Assembly (NCBI GenBank): GCA_937625935.1
Contig: OW569364.1
Coordinates: forward strand, 186,001-250,000
Length of the DNA: 64,000 nucleotides
Reading direction: 5' to 3'
From: Tetramitus jugosus
Lineage: Eukaryota; Heterolobosea; Eutetramitea; Acrasida; Vahlkampfiidae
Shown: positions 39,488 through 49,641 of the stretch, one piece after another
Numbering within the stretch: the first letter of the stretch is position 1
How the letters are laid out: every line of letters begins with the position of its first letter
The notes under the pieces: generated by a model
The model's database searches: none
What the model was told of the DNA's origin: nothing
Seen by the model: only the letters and a program-made list of their open reading frames with translations
Position numbers and translations under genes: made by a program

Positions 39488-41026
39488 TCAACGAATGTGC
39501 ATAAAGCACAAGAGTCTCCTCCAGAACGAAGAAGTCGATTCACTAGCCTGATCCATCGTTTGAGTCGGTGTGCCCAGAGTGTCCTGTTGAGCCAATGGTG
39601 CATTCTTGTTGTTACTGCCGCTGTCATCTCCTCTGGACAATGGTGTCATCAGATTGTTTTCTTCATTGTAGGACGCATCAGAGTCCCTTGTGGCTGTCAA
39701 TTGACTTGCACTGTCATACCGTTTCATCAAATGAAGTCCATTGCTATTGTTGTTTGGTCCTCCTCTGAGGTTGGCATTCGGATGATGGAACCGTGCGCTC
39801 GTGGAACCATCGGTCGACGAAGACGCAGACTCCAATCTTGCTGCAGCATACGCATCAACCGATGTGAAAAACTTTCGAATCTCCATGACTTGATTCATGC
39901 TGTACTCTGGATAGGCATTCGTTGTTCCATCTTCATTCTTGTACAAAATGTCCAACAGTTCAATATCTACACGAACGACTTTCATCTCCGAAGAAGATGA
40001 AGCAGTAGATGTTGTTGTTTGAGCATCGACATCTGACGTGGAAGAAGCATCGAATACGACTCGAATCTGCCACTCGAACTGAAACAGTTGAGTAAAGGGT
40101 TGTTTTCGATCGACAGTAGGTCCATTGGCAGCCTGTATCTGATGCTTGCTATTGTACTCGTCCACAATCTTTGCATAGTCAGTTGATTTCATGTACACTT
40201 GTTCTCTTCTCTTGTGAGACACTGTGATGCACTCTTCGTCCTCTACGTGAACAAATCCATCTGCTGCATTACTCAATCGATAACTATTCTCAGTACTCGT
40301 ATTGTTATGATGATCAGTCAGACTACTACTATTGTGATTCAATGGAAAATGAATGATAATTTTCCATGCACCTCTCACGTCCTTGAAATGAATCATTTGT
40401 TTCATGAGACTGGCACGTGCACCAAACAAGACATGAATAATCACAGTTTGATGACACGCTTTCAATATTTGAGTCACCGTATCGCTCTCACCAAAATGAC
40501 TCAACAGGAATTGATTGATGGTGACATGGTCGTTCATGTTGACTTGATGATTGAACTGTGTGAATGATGGTACTTGTGCACATGTTTGAAATTTTTTCGT
40601 TGGCAATATCGATTGATGCATGTGAGCCAACAAGTGATACACAATCATGGCAAGTGCCGTTTCTTCACACTCTGATTCACTACTACTACTACTATTGTTA
40701 TTGGTGATAGCATTCGTGTCGATGGGTGTGGTTGGTGAGGCGATCGATGGAGTCGTAGGAGAAGGATAATCGTCTGATAGTATCGTGTGTGGTATCCATG
40801 ACAATTCTTGTCTGTTGACGTGCAGTGAGAATTTTTTGGCGAGACGGGGCAAGTCTTTGGACACTGGTAGAGATTGCAACGGCTTACTACATATATCCAA
40901 TATTTTTAGTTGAGCATCGCTGTAGGAACGTTGATGATTGTTGGTGTTGTTGTTGTTGTTGAGTGATGGTACATGTGGTGTTGGTGTTGTCGTTGCTGTT
41001 GTTGCTGTTGTTGTTGTTGTGGACAT
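39488..41026 (-). CDS. unknown Ser/Thr/Asn-rich protein
   Basis: 512 residues starting with a Thr-rich run (MSTTTTTATTATTT) and a poly-Asn patch. A first globular stretch runs about 35-75 (YSDAQLKILDICSKPLQSL ... LARHVNR-like), and a second about 115-215 (ALAMIVYHLLAHMHQSIL, NDHVTINQFLLSHFGESD, VTQILKACHQTVIIHVLFG). A third, about 215-370, ends VVRVDIELLDILYKNEDG followed by MNQVMEIRKFFTSVDAYAAARL. Low-complexity Ser/Asn linkers separate them and the tail is disordered, ending SSFWRRLLCFMHIR. No named domain is recognised. The beta-rich centre with repeated charged strands (KIIIHFPL, FEWQIRVVFDA) suggests a lipid- or protein-binding sandwich, but that is inference. No intron is seen. Confidence 0.75.
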   Translation of the reverse strand: MSTTTTTATTATTTPTPHVPSLNNNNNTNNHQRSYSDAQLKILDICSKPLQSLPVSKDLPRLAKKFSLHVNRQELSWIPHTILSDDYPSPTTPSIASPTTPIDTNAITNNNSSSSSESECEETALAMIVYHLLAHMHQSILPTKKFQTCAQVPSFTQFNHQVNMNDHVTINQFLLSHFGESDTVTQILKACHQTVIIHVLFGARASLMKQMIHFKDVRGAWKIIIHFPLNHNSSSLTDHHNNTSTENSYRLSNAADGFVHVEDEECITVSHKRREQVYMKSTDYAKIVDEYNSKHQIQAANGPTVDRKQPFTQLFQFEWQIRVVFDASSTSDVDAQTTTSTASSSSEMKVVRVDIELLDILYKNEDGTTNAYPEYSMNQVMEIRKFFTSVDAYAAARLESASSSTDGSTSARFHHPNANLRGGPNNNSNGLHLMKRYDSASQLTATRDSDASYNEENNLMTPLSRGDDSGSNNKNAPLAQQDTLGTPTQTMDQASESTSSFWRRLLCFMHIR

Positions 41027-41592
41027 TTTGAATAATGGTTGTTGTTGGAGGAGGTATTTTTTTTGGTGTCACCTCTCGTTGGTGTTTGCTGCTGTTTTTT
41101 TTTGTTACTTGCTTCGGGTTTTGTTGTCGCTTCTCTCTTCTTCCCTTGTGTTGTTTGTGAGTGGGTGACAAAGCTGGTTGTTGTTGCTGTGTGGGTGACA
41201 AAGAACAATGGGTTGCGGGTATTCGAGCGATGACGTTTGTTGTGTGCCCGTGGAAAAACTGGCAAGGCGAAATTTTTTGCTGCTTCTACAAACATTGCTT
41301 GCGCCACAGTTTCACTTACTTTGACTCAAGGAACGGCTGATGTATTGTTCCGCCATCTGTGATTGGTGACGCGAGTGTCGTTGACAATTTTCCCCGTTTG
41401 ATGATACCCCTCTTCCGATTGAAAGTTCAATCACAAGAAAATCCGTTACTCAAAAAACTCGAAATTTGGCCAAAGAGAAAATTTTGACGAAAACTCCGTT
41501 TTGTGAACTGGAAAACAAAAAAGGACTCTAGAGCACAATAAATATACTTACAACGATCGTAGTAATCAAACGAACTCCACAACAACAACAAC
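41027..41592. promoter_or_regulatory. 566-base divergent intergenic region (unknown gene / RAD21)
   Basis: Holds the promoters of both flanking genes. The side next to the unknown gene is dominated by CAA/AAC runs in its own sense; the side next to RAD21 is AT-rich and ends in an ACAACAACAACAAC leader. Open frames on both strands here are by-products of the trinucleotide composition. Confidence 0.5.
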
Positions 41593-43497
41593 ATGTTCTA
41601 CTCAGAGTTTGTTCTGACCAAAAAGGGTCCATTTGCCAAGATTTGGCTTGCTGCTCATTGGGATAGAAGATTGACAAAGAATCAAATTACAGACACAGAT
41701 ATTAAGGATGCTGTCAAGGGTATTATTCAACCTGTTGTACCATTGGCATTGCGTACATCTGGTCATTTGCTGTTGGGTGTCGTCAAAATTTATTCCAGAA
41801 AAGTCAAGTACGTGTTGGCTGATTGTAATGAAACGTTGACACGAATCAAGTTGGTATGTGCACAGTCCTTTACACACAGATAGGAAAAATTGCGATATCC
41901 TTGTTGTTGATCTGACACTCTTTGAAACATTGTTTCTTGTTTTTGAATCAATGATTCACACACACATGTAATCATCACTTATTAGCAAGTTGTTCCTGAG
42001 ACCAAAGTCGATTTGCCAGAGAGATCTCTCATGGCCAACATTAATGCCATTACTCTCCCAGAGAGAGTATCCGAGTTGGATCTCATTATTCCAGAGTACG
42101 ATCTATCAACACTCATGACAACAGCTGGTGGAGTATCTGGATTTATTGCTGACACTGTTGAAGAAGAGGAGGAAGAAATTGGAAGAGGAAGATTGTTTGC
42201 CAGAATGCAAGATATCACATTGGACGATTTTGATAATTGGTACGCAGAGGATGAATCTGTGGGAATGCCTTCCTTCACTGCACCGTTTGGTCTCACTCAG
42301 ACTCCTGCTGAAACTGTGCGTCCTACACCTACTACTGCACCAACACCTGCTTCTGTTGACCAATTGAGAAGAGCTGCTCCAACATTTGGTGAACAAGAAG
42401 TATTTACAACTGGTATTGCTTTCCCCATGCCTGGAACGGAGGAAGAGTTTATGGGAATGGGTGCCGAAGTTGGCTTTGGCGGAGAAGAATACCTTCCAAC
42501 CTCACCTCGACGAGAGGAGGTTTCCCGACTGAGCACTGCCATCTCAGAAATTGGTACACCTTTTGTGACACCAATCACCGGTGCACCTACCGAGGAGGTT
42601 GCAAGAGTCGAGGCTGAGGTACCACGTCCACAAAAGAGACCTCGTGGTGTTCAGATCGATGCCAGGATAGAAATTGCTCCAAAGAGATACAAGGCAACTC
42701 TTACTCAAGCACCTCTTAGAGAGACGCGATCTGCTCCTAAGACTCCGGCCGAGTTGGAAGCACTTCACAATGCATCAATTGATGCTCTACCAAGTCTTCA
42801 AGATTTGATGTCACAACCTGCAAGTGGTGCTGATCTGCCTGCTTCATTCCTTACTGTCTTCAGAAGAAACCTGGAGCAAATCAATGTTAGACAGGCCGTA
42901 CCACCTGTTGAAATACCTAGAGAGGCTGCTGAAATTCAACCAGAGTTCTTCCCTGAACATGAATTTGGTGCCGAAGCAGGCTTAACTGGATTCGAAGAGT
43001 TTGAAGAGTTCCCACCTACTGAAAGACGAATTTCTACAATGCCTTCTCCGATCTCAACCGTCGAGGATGATATCGATGATATCATTATTGATGCGTATAG
43101 AACACCTGAGCAACGATCGAGAGTGTCAACTGCTTTGGGTACCCAGGAGGCAGCTCCACTGATATCAGAGGCGGAGAGGACTAAGATCATCGAAGAGGAG
43201 TTGGAAAGAGAGCGTGAGTTAAGAGAGAAGAGCAAGAGAGATCAGGAAGAACTCAGAAGAACATACACGGACAAGTCGATGACCGAGAGAACACTCAAGG
43301 TGATGAACATCTTCAACGAAACCTTCAAAACACAGAGTGAGATCGACTTGAATAAGATGGTGGCGGGCAAGAAGAGAATTACAGCAGCCAGATGCTTCTA
43401 CGAGGTGCTTGTTTTGAAAACAAAGAACTTTGTCGATGTCAAACAAGACGCACCGTACGCTGACATCACGATCACAAAGTCTGCCATATCCGTGTAA
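41593..43497 (+). CDS. RAD21: cohesin kleisin subunit RAD21/SCC1
   Basis: Join of 41593-41853 and 41986-43497: 590 residues. The intron (132 nt) starts GTATGT and ends ATTAG. The N-terminus [18 protein letters not shown] with [14 protein letters not shown] and [18 protein letters not shown] is the nearly invariant RAD21 domain that binds SMC3. [14 protein letters not shown] follows, as in RAD21. The middle is acidic and disordered, with Pro/Thr-rich parts, and would hold the separase and SA/Scc3 sites; none is assigned. The C-terminal winged helix (MFN-like [19 protein letters not shown] ... [20 protein letters not shown]) binds the SMC1 head. With SMC1, SMC3 and SCC3 it closes the cohesin ring round sister chromatids. 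REC8 was considered, but the canonical RAD21 start favours the mitotic form. Confidence 0.95.
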
Positions 43498-43554
43498 GTC
43501 CCAAGCGACCACAAACGATCTACATGTACAAAATAAACAGTAACCTTATTCCTT

Positions 43555-43691
43555 TTTGAGTGTGATTCGCGTTCTACGGTTCTGCCGTTTTGTCCAAGAA
43601 AAACAGGAACAAGTCGATTCGACCTTGACTACTGTAGAGTACAGTTTTTCTTCGACAAAACGGCAGAATGACATCAAGACTCACACTCAAA
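43555..43691. repeat. 137-bp imperfect inverted repeat over a start codon
   Basis: Inner arms 43580-43604 and 43644-43668 are 25 bases each with one mismatch (core TTCTGCCGTTTTGTC / its complement) and a 39-base spacer. Outer arms 43555-43565 and 43681-43691 (11 bases, perfect) share the same centre at about 43624. The right arms overlap the ATG (43668) of the next gene. It could fold as a hairpin in the leader, or be the trace of a small inverted-repeat element. Confidence 0.85.
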
Positions 43692-44848
43692 CAGATCGAA
43701 ACAAAGTTCCGAGAATTAGATGAACAGGAAGGGAGGATCAACCAGTTCTACGACAAAGATAGGATTAATGACTCTACTCAGAGTGTATTTAAAGTTGTTG
43801 GAGGAGTGAAGTGCTTCAAGGAGCCAGAGTAAGTACTATGGTAATTAAACTTGTTTGGAGCGTTCTTACCAAGTTCATCCACAGTTTCTTCAATGTGCTC
43901 CAACCTAAACATGATCTTAAAGTAAGGGGAAATGGCACCAACTCCTGCGTGTTTCCAGCAACCTTTCAGAGCACCGCCAGACGTCATGTGGCGAAGAAAA
44001 AGAGTTCTTCTCACACTGGCGCTCGTTCTCTAACTACTCCTCTCATACTTAGAGAGTATGAACATCCCGAGGAGGAGCAGAAGTCACAAGCACCAGGACA
44101 GGAGAGCCATTCAAAGTTTGAAATTATGGTTAGAGCGATGGCTGAAGAATCAGCGAATCATATTGAGTCAGAGATGCATAAGAGGAGTCATAACGAAGGA
44201 CATGAAGTGAATGATGCATCTTCCACCAATGATAGTTCTACAACTCGGGAAAGAAAGAGACGATGGAAACAAAGAGATTTTTCCCTTCCAGATTTACTTC
44301 TCAATTCTCTTCAAGCATCTAAAATACCAGAAAAGACAGTAGATATCTACAAGACAAAGGGTTTCTATAACTTTTCTGTCACTATTCAATCCGGTGAATC
44401 TCTCATATCAGGTGACACTTTTTTTATGAGGGTCATCCAAGATTCCAATCCTCTGAGGACATTTTCATTCCATAATATAAGAGTCAATCCATCTAATACT
44501 TTAATATTGGAAGAACCTGATACATGTGTGTTTGACCCGGTTTCGAGATTACCTTGGGTATCCAAACCCGAAGATTTACTAGGGTGCTCATTGCTAGTGG
44601 AGGTGTTTACAGAGGGAGTTACACAAAGGAAGGTTGCTGAAAGTGTGGTCAAATATGAAAGAACAAATGACAGTTCACAGAAGAGAATTTACTACGGATC
44701 CTCAATGGTATCCCAAGCTGAAATTCTTACCGACGAACGAGAAGATACCTCTATACATGAACACTCGCTGTCCCCCCTGTCTCTCAAAAGGGAAGAGCTT
44801 CGGAAACTTAGAATTCAAATGAGGAATAACATGAAGGGGGTGAATTAA
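43668..44848 (+). CDS. unknown protein (374 aa), one intron
   Basis: Join of 43668-43828 and 43885-44848. The 56-nt intron starts GTAAGT and ends ATCCACAG; joining keeps the frame (KEPDFFNVLQPKHDL). The first exon, MTSRLTLKQIETKF..., is charged and helical. The middle is rich in Lys, Ser, Glu and His and probably disordered. The C-terminal 170 residues look globular and beta-rich (YNFSVTIQSGESLISGDTFF, LRTFSFHNIRVNPSNTLILE, GCSLLVEVFTEG), recalling an immunoglobulin-like or C2-like sandwich, but no family is recognised. The first bases of the coding region form part of a long inverted repeat. The next gene, a kinase, follows 188 bases on, on the same strand. Confidence 0.7.
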
Positions 44849-45036
44849 ATGATTGTACAGTCAAGCCAGGGAAATTCTTTTTGTTTGAACTGGGTCAATA
44901 CTGTTTCCAAGCGGATATCTCTCTTGCTTATTTTTACAGTCCCAATTTCTCCATCAAGAACCTGAATCACCAATAAAATCAGTTCTATAAGACACCACTC
45001 AATCATTTAGTTTAAGTAAAATTCAATCCCACAAAA

Positions 45037-47187
45037 ATGGGAGTGAATGTTTCTCGTCATTCTCTCCATTTTGTCAAGTCTTCTTGCGATGCAAATAGCA
45101 AGGATAAAGACGAAGAGTACGACAGCAACAAAGGAGGAACCACTATCGAACTCCCTCCCCTTTCAAATGCTCATAAGATCAGCAAAGAGTTAGTTGTGGT
45201 CCCAAATTCCATTCATCGAAGTTTCATTCATCGTGGTTACAACTCATTCGATTGTCTTGATCATTATGCAAGAAAACCGGAACACTCGAGGCATCAAATC
45301 CGTCGAGCGAGTGAACCCGAAGAAAAGATCCCCTTGATCTACAACCAGCACATTAACAAGAGAAGGAATCCCGAACTATCAAGTTTGAATGTTTCACCAA
45401 AGTCTACTCCAATTCATATCATTGATAACCCAAACACTCCGATCCGAAACATACTGATACCTCATCAAGGTGTGGTCGATGGATCAGATACAGGAAAGGA
45501 ATTGACAAATGACACAGATACTCGCTATGAGGAAGTCCCGTCGAGCGTTTCATTGCCGAACTCACCGATCGGAAGCCATACTGTACACTACAATAAGATT
45601 GTATCTTCTCGATCACGATTTCTTTCTATTAAGAAACCATTTGTAAGTATGAACTGTGAAAATGATGACAGACTCATTGGGTATCGTAGAAGTGGAGGAC
45701 AAGGAGCTTCTCCCGTCGTTAATTTACCATGGAATAGATCAAGATATCCAGAAGAGGAGAAACTGTTACGAAATAGACTAAGATCAAAATCGATGATTCA
45801 TTCAGCGCCTAGATCCACTGAGCCTGCCGACCTTAACAGAAAATACCGATCAACGAGGACAGAATTTAATGAAACCAGAACTCTGACAAAAAGTAGGGAT
45901 AAAGATGGTCGAAAAACACTAAACCAGTACTCCATGCTTCGATTATTGGGCACAGGAAATTTTGGAAAAGTGAAATTGGGGAGTGATGTAAACAATGGAG
46001 AGTTAGTTGCAATTAAAATAATACGAAAATCTAATCTCAAGGATAAACGAAGGAACGGTTGTCCAAACGAACGAGAGATGAATTGTGTTGCAAGAGAAAT
46101 ATCGATTTTGAGGAGTTTAGAGCATGAAAATGTTGTCACCCTTAAGGAAGTGATTGACGATCCCATTGAAGAAAAACTGTATCTAGTCTTCGAGTATGTC
46201 GATGGTGGTGTGCTCAGAGAAGTGAAGATGGATGGTAGTGTAGAAGCAGAACCTATGCCTGAAAATTCAGCTCGTACCTATTTTGTACAACTTCTAAAGG
46301 GACTCCAGTATCTTCATTCTAATCAAATACTGCACAGAGATATCAAACCTTCGAACATATTAATTTCGAAGAGTGGATGTTTGAAGATCAGTGATTTTGG
46401 AGTGTCGCGATCTTTCTCTGGTATTGACGATACGTGTTCAGATAGTCTTGGAACGCCAGCTTTCCTTCCCCCTGAAGCTTGTGGGGTCGGAATTGTCTCT
46501 GGCAGATCTGCTGATGTTTGGTCTTGTGGAGTCACTCTATTCACGATGATATTCGGGGAAGTTCCTTTCAAGGGAAGTGGAATAGGTCCTGGTAAATTGT
46601 TCTCTCTCTACCAGGCAATCCAACACTCTCCCATTCAACTTCCTTTCGATGTAACTGAGGAGTTAAAAGATCTCTTTCGAAGAGTGTTCGCAAAGGAACC
46701 ATCTCTCCGAATATCTTTGGAGGAATTGTTAGTTCATCCATGGGTTATCATGGATCAATCTTCGCTAAATGTTGAAAAACTTGAAGTAGTTGCTTCCTCA
46801 GAAGGGTGTTACTCCATTGAATCAGAAACTAAAATTCCTCTCATTGATCGATTCGTTCTCATTACTCAATTGAAGGGGAGGATGGCGGAAAAGAAAAAAT
46901 CCTTGAATTCCAAGCTCAAGGATTCATCGAATTCAGTTAGTAACAAAGTGTGTTTAGAACCCTTATCTCCCCGACCAGGAAAGAGCAGTTTTGATAGTAG
47001 TGTGTACGAAGGAAACTCGCCTGTCGAGTGTACTCTCCCCTCTCCTTTATGTTCTACAAGCTATGTAGTCCCTGATCCGCCAGTAGGACGACACTTATCT
47101 CCTCTCAGTCTTCCTCCCATGTCAATTTTTGAACATCTGGCCATTCCATCCCATGGCCAACCAACCTTTCAAGAGAAAGTGGATTGA
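45037..47187 (+). CDS. Ser/Thr protein kinase, CaMKK/SnRK1-activating type, predicted myristoylated
   Basis: 716 residues. MGVNVSRHS gives Gly2 and Ser6, a fit to N-myristoylation. The kinase domain covers about 298-575: Gly loop GTGNFGKVKLG (about 304), VAIKII, catalytic HRDIKPSN (433-440), DFG (453), GTPAFLPPEA in place of the usual APE, and DVWSCGVTLF. An insert with Arg and Cys near residue 335 (NLKDKRRNGCPNERE) sits where CaMKK proteins carry their Arg-Pro insert. The long activation-loop-to-PPE segment and the insert fit CaMKK, yeast Sak1/Elm1 and plant GRIK kinases, which phosphorylate AMPK/SnRK1 activation loops. Regions flanking the domain are disordered and rich in Ser/Pro. No clear calmodulin-binding helix is visible, so regulation by calcium is uncertain. 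Confidence 0.87.
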   Translation: MGVNVSRHSLHFVKSSCDANSKDKDEEYDSNKGGTTIELPPLSNAHKISKELVVVPNSIHRSFIHRGYNSFDCLDHYARKPEHSRHQIRRASEPEEKIPLIYNQHINKRRNPELSSLNVSPKSTPIHIIDNPNTPIRNILIPHQGVVDGSDTGKELTNDTDTRYEEVPSSVSLPNSPIGSHTVHYNKIVSSRSRFLSIKKPFVSMNCENDDRLIGYRRSGGQGASPVVNLPWNRSRYPEEEKLLRNRLRSKSMIHSAPRSTEPADLNRKYRSTRTEFNETRTLTKSRDKDGRKTLNQYSMLRLLGTGNFGKVKLGSDVNNGELVAIKIIRKSNLKDKRRNGCPNEREMNCVAREISILRSLEHENVVTLKEVIDDPIEEKLYLVFEYVDGGVLREVKMDGSVEAEPMPENSARTYFVQLLKGLQYLHSNQILHRDIKPSNILISKSGCLKISDFGVSRSFSGIDDTCSDSLGTPAFLPPEACGVGIVSGRSADVWSCGVTLFTMIFGEVPFKGSGIGPGKLFSLYQAIQHSPIQLPFDVTEELKDLFRRVFAKEPSLRISLEELLVHPWVIMDQSSLNVEKLEVVASSEGCYSIESETKIPLIDRFVLITQLKGRMAEKKKSLNSKLKDSSNSVSNKVCLEPLSPRPGKSSFDSSVYEGNSPVECTLPSPLCSTSYVVPDPPVGRHLSPLSLPPMSIFEHLAIPSHGQPTFQEKVD

Positions 47188-47438
47188 ACTATCGATTAAG
47201 TTTTTCTTTTATTTATACGCACAATACAGCAGTTCGATCCACAATGTCAACTACAATAAACCCTCCTACTGTTACGAATCATATGAACTGTCAATGACTT
47301 GAATAACACTCCCCTCCTGAGATTGTGTCGAAATATGTTAGTGTTACAATACATGAATCTATGCCTGATCAATCAATACACGTAGGAATAGAAAATTACG
47401 ATTCTTGTTGGTCGTCGTTATCATTCCCCGGCAAGAAC

Positions 47439-48086
47439 TTAAGCTCTATTCTTGAGAGTCGAAACTTTTTCTTTTCTGTTTAAAGCGTCCTTGATCTCAT
47501 AATAGAAAGCGAGCTTGAGATTGGTAGCATGTGGTCCGTATGGATAAGTCCATGACATGATTGGATTTCTCGTTTGTTGAGCATCTCGTCCATCACGAAT
47601 CAGCATGAAAGGATTGGGGTTGCCTCTGAGGAAAGTGGGCTGCGAATCAAATAGGGTGTAAAAGGTTAAAAAGGAAACGCCAAGCAAAATGGCAAGCGTA
47701 GCAGGAACAGCAACAATCATGACACCAAACTCGGAGACGTAGTGCAATGGTTGTCCATCTCTGACCTCCTCCGGCTTCAAGTCAAGTTTGTAGTTTGGAT
47801 CTTCATAAACACCAGTAAGTGTGTCCAAATAGCCAGCGTTGGCCCACTTCTTTGCAGATTGATACTCTCGGACACGAACAGAATCCATCAGACGATGGTT
47901 GCCAATGATACTGTTGTGCGAGTAATTGTTCAGCAACAATGAACTCTTCTTATTGATGTTGGGCTTGTTATTGACACTCATGTGGATGGATCTCTTGAAC
48001 ATGGCTAACAGAACAAGATTGTTCATGTGTCGTCTGTTGAATCGAGCGTGGTGGGCAACAGGTAAACTTCGGTTGACAAGAGACAT
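47439..48086 (-). CDS. predicted mitochondrial inner-membrane protein, one helix
   Basis: 215 residues from ATG 48086 (the frame extends upstream without another ATG). The first 40 residues (MSLVNRSLPVAHHARFNRRH) are rich in Arg, Ser and Ala with no acidic residue, as in a presequence. One membrane helix lies at about residues 121-144 (FGVMIVAVPATLAILLGVSF). The C-terminal part is soluble and holds RGNPNPFMLIRDGRDAQ and SWTYPYGPHATNLKLA. The size and layout are like an accessory subunit of respiratory complex I or IV, but I cannot match a family. No intron. It converges on the kinase gene and diverges from proteasome beta6. Confidence 0.75.
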   Translation of the reverse strand: MSLVNRSLPVAHHARFNRRHMNNLVLLAMFKRSIHMSVNNKPNINKKSSLLLNNYSHNSIIGNHRLMDSVRVREYQSAKKWANAGYLDTLTGVYEDPNYKLDLKPEEVRDGQPLHYVSEFGVMIVAVPATLAILLGVSFLTFYTLFDSQPTFLRGNPNPFMLIRDGRDAQQTRNPIMSWTYPYGPHATNLKLAFYYEIKDALNRKEKVSTLKNRA

Positions 48087-48587
48087 GATGTTGGTAATGT
48101 ACAAAGTAGTAGGATATATATTACAAGAGAGTGGCGTTGGTTTGTTTGTTTGTTGTAGGTTTGATGGGTCTCAGAGTATGCAGCTAGCACCAGAAAAAAG
48201 AGCTTGTCTGATGGCGACTACAATAATAGTTGGATCACAGTCGGACAGCGACATTCCAAAAGGGGTGTCTGAAAGTTCTTTTTTTACACATTGGAAGACA
48301 AACCGTCAACTCCTCGCCCTTGTCACAAAGAAGCATGCGTGTTCATAAGCACACCAAAAACTCTGGCCTTGCCTCTTCGTTTTGTTTCTTAGCCTCTCGA
48401 AGGAGAATTACAATTATTTTACCGACTCGTTGTAACCTTGTTGTAAATTTCCATCGAAACTCAATCTATTATTAACTTGATCAAGCTGACGGAGGAAAAC
48501 AGAGGCAGCAAAAATTTGCAATCTCCAAAACAAACATCGCAAATCGATCCATAAACAACAACGCACGCCACTATTCAGTAAATAACA
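48087..48587. promoter_or_regulatory. 501-base divergent intergenic region
   Basis: Between the starts of the mitochondrial protein and proteasome beta6. It contains a TTTGTTTGTTTGTTG run (48139-48154) and an A-rich leader before beta6. A 45-codon frame at 48211-48348 has no support and is not called. Confidence 0.5.
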
Positions 48588-49440
48588 ATGGGCAGATTTG
48601 AACCATACCAAAACAACGGAGGAACAACACTCGCAATTCCCGGCAAGGATTTTGTTGTCGTCGCTGGTGATACTCGTTTATCACTCGGATATTCGATTCA
48701 AACCAGACATTCAACCAAATTATGTAAACTGTATGTTATTGCCATTTGTTTTGATTTCTCACTCATTTGCCGTTCCTCCTTTATTGAAGAAACTAACACA
48801 CATCATTTCTTGTTTTGACTGAATTTGTTGTTGATCTCTATCCAATCAATATGAACGATGAATCATAATAATCACACACACACACGATATACGGTCATTT
48901 TATTTTCTGCGTACGTACAATAGTACTGAAAAGTGTGTCATTAGCACAGCTGGAATGCAATCTGATGCGGCCACATTGCACAAAACAATGAAAACTCGTC
49001 TAACGCACTACCAATTTCAACACAACAAACCAATGAGCACTGTTGCTGTTGGTCAAATGCTGATGAACATGTTGTATCAGAGAAGATTCTTCCCATACTA
49101 CACTTTCAATATGGTGGCAGGATTGGATGATGAAGGCAGAGGAGTTGTGTACAGTTATGATGCCATTGGTTCCTATCAGTCTGTCGATGCTGGAGCCTCC
49201 GGTACAGGTCAATCATTGATTCAACCATTGTTGGACAGTCAAAAATCATTCAGAAATCAATTGTTGGTACCAAAGTATGGATCAGACAATTTGTCACTCG
49301 AACAAGCAAAGACACTGGTGAAGGATGCATTCACGAGTGCTGGCGAGAGAGATATTTACACTGGTGATTCTGTCGAGATTGTCATCATTTCAAAAGACGG
49401 TGGATATCAAACCGAAACACTAGAACTCAAGAGAGATTAA
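48588..49440 (+). CDS. PSMB1: 20S proteasome subunit beta6 (PSMB1)
   Basis: Join of 48588-48730 and 48924-49440: 219 residues. The 193-nt intron starts GTATGT; the join gives [16 protein letters not shown], matching the KLTDKTVIGCSGF segment of the family. The start [15 protein letters not shown] lines up with RFSPYVFNGGTILAI of human beta6, and [19 protein letters not shown] with [13 protein letters not shown] and [15 protein letters not shown] are typical. There is no long propeptide ending in Gly-Thr cleavage context, so it is one of the non-catalytic beta subunits. It sits in the inner ring of the 20S core, which degrades ubiquitylated proteins. Confidence 0.95.
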
Positions 49441-49641
49441 AAGATCACGCGATATCAAAGTTTTCTTTTATTTTTTTGAGTGCTTGAAAGAGGGAAGGTA
49501 CAAGTACCTCTCCTCTCGATTAATCCTGATAATAATCTATGTGTATAAAAAAAAGTTTGACCATTGTATACTCAATCGTTATTGGATTTTGTTTGAAGCT
49601 TCACCAGAAACTCGCACAAAAACCATGCTGAAAATCAAAAA

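Noticed and set aside
40887-41307. Frames rich in Gln, Asn and Thr upstream of the 39.5-41.0 kb gene
   Set aside because: They come from CAA/AAC repeats read in other frames, with no separate support.
48211-48348. 45-codon frame beginning like a PurE nucleotide loop (IIVGSQSDSD)
   Set aside because: The similarity stops after about ten residues, the rest is not protein-like, and it lies in a promoter region.
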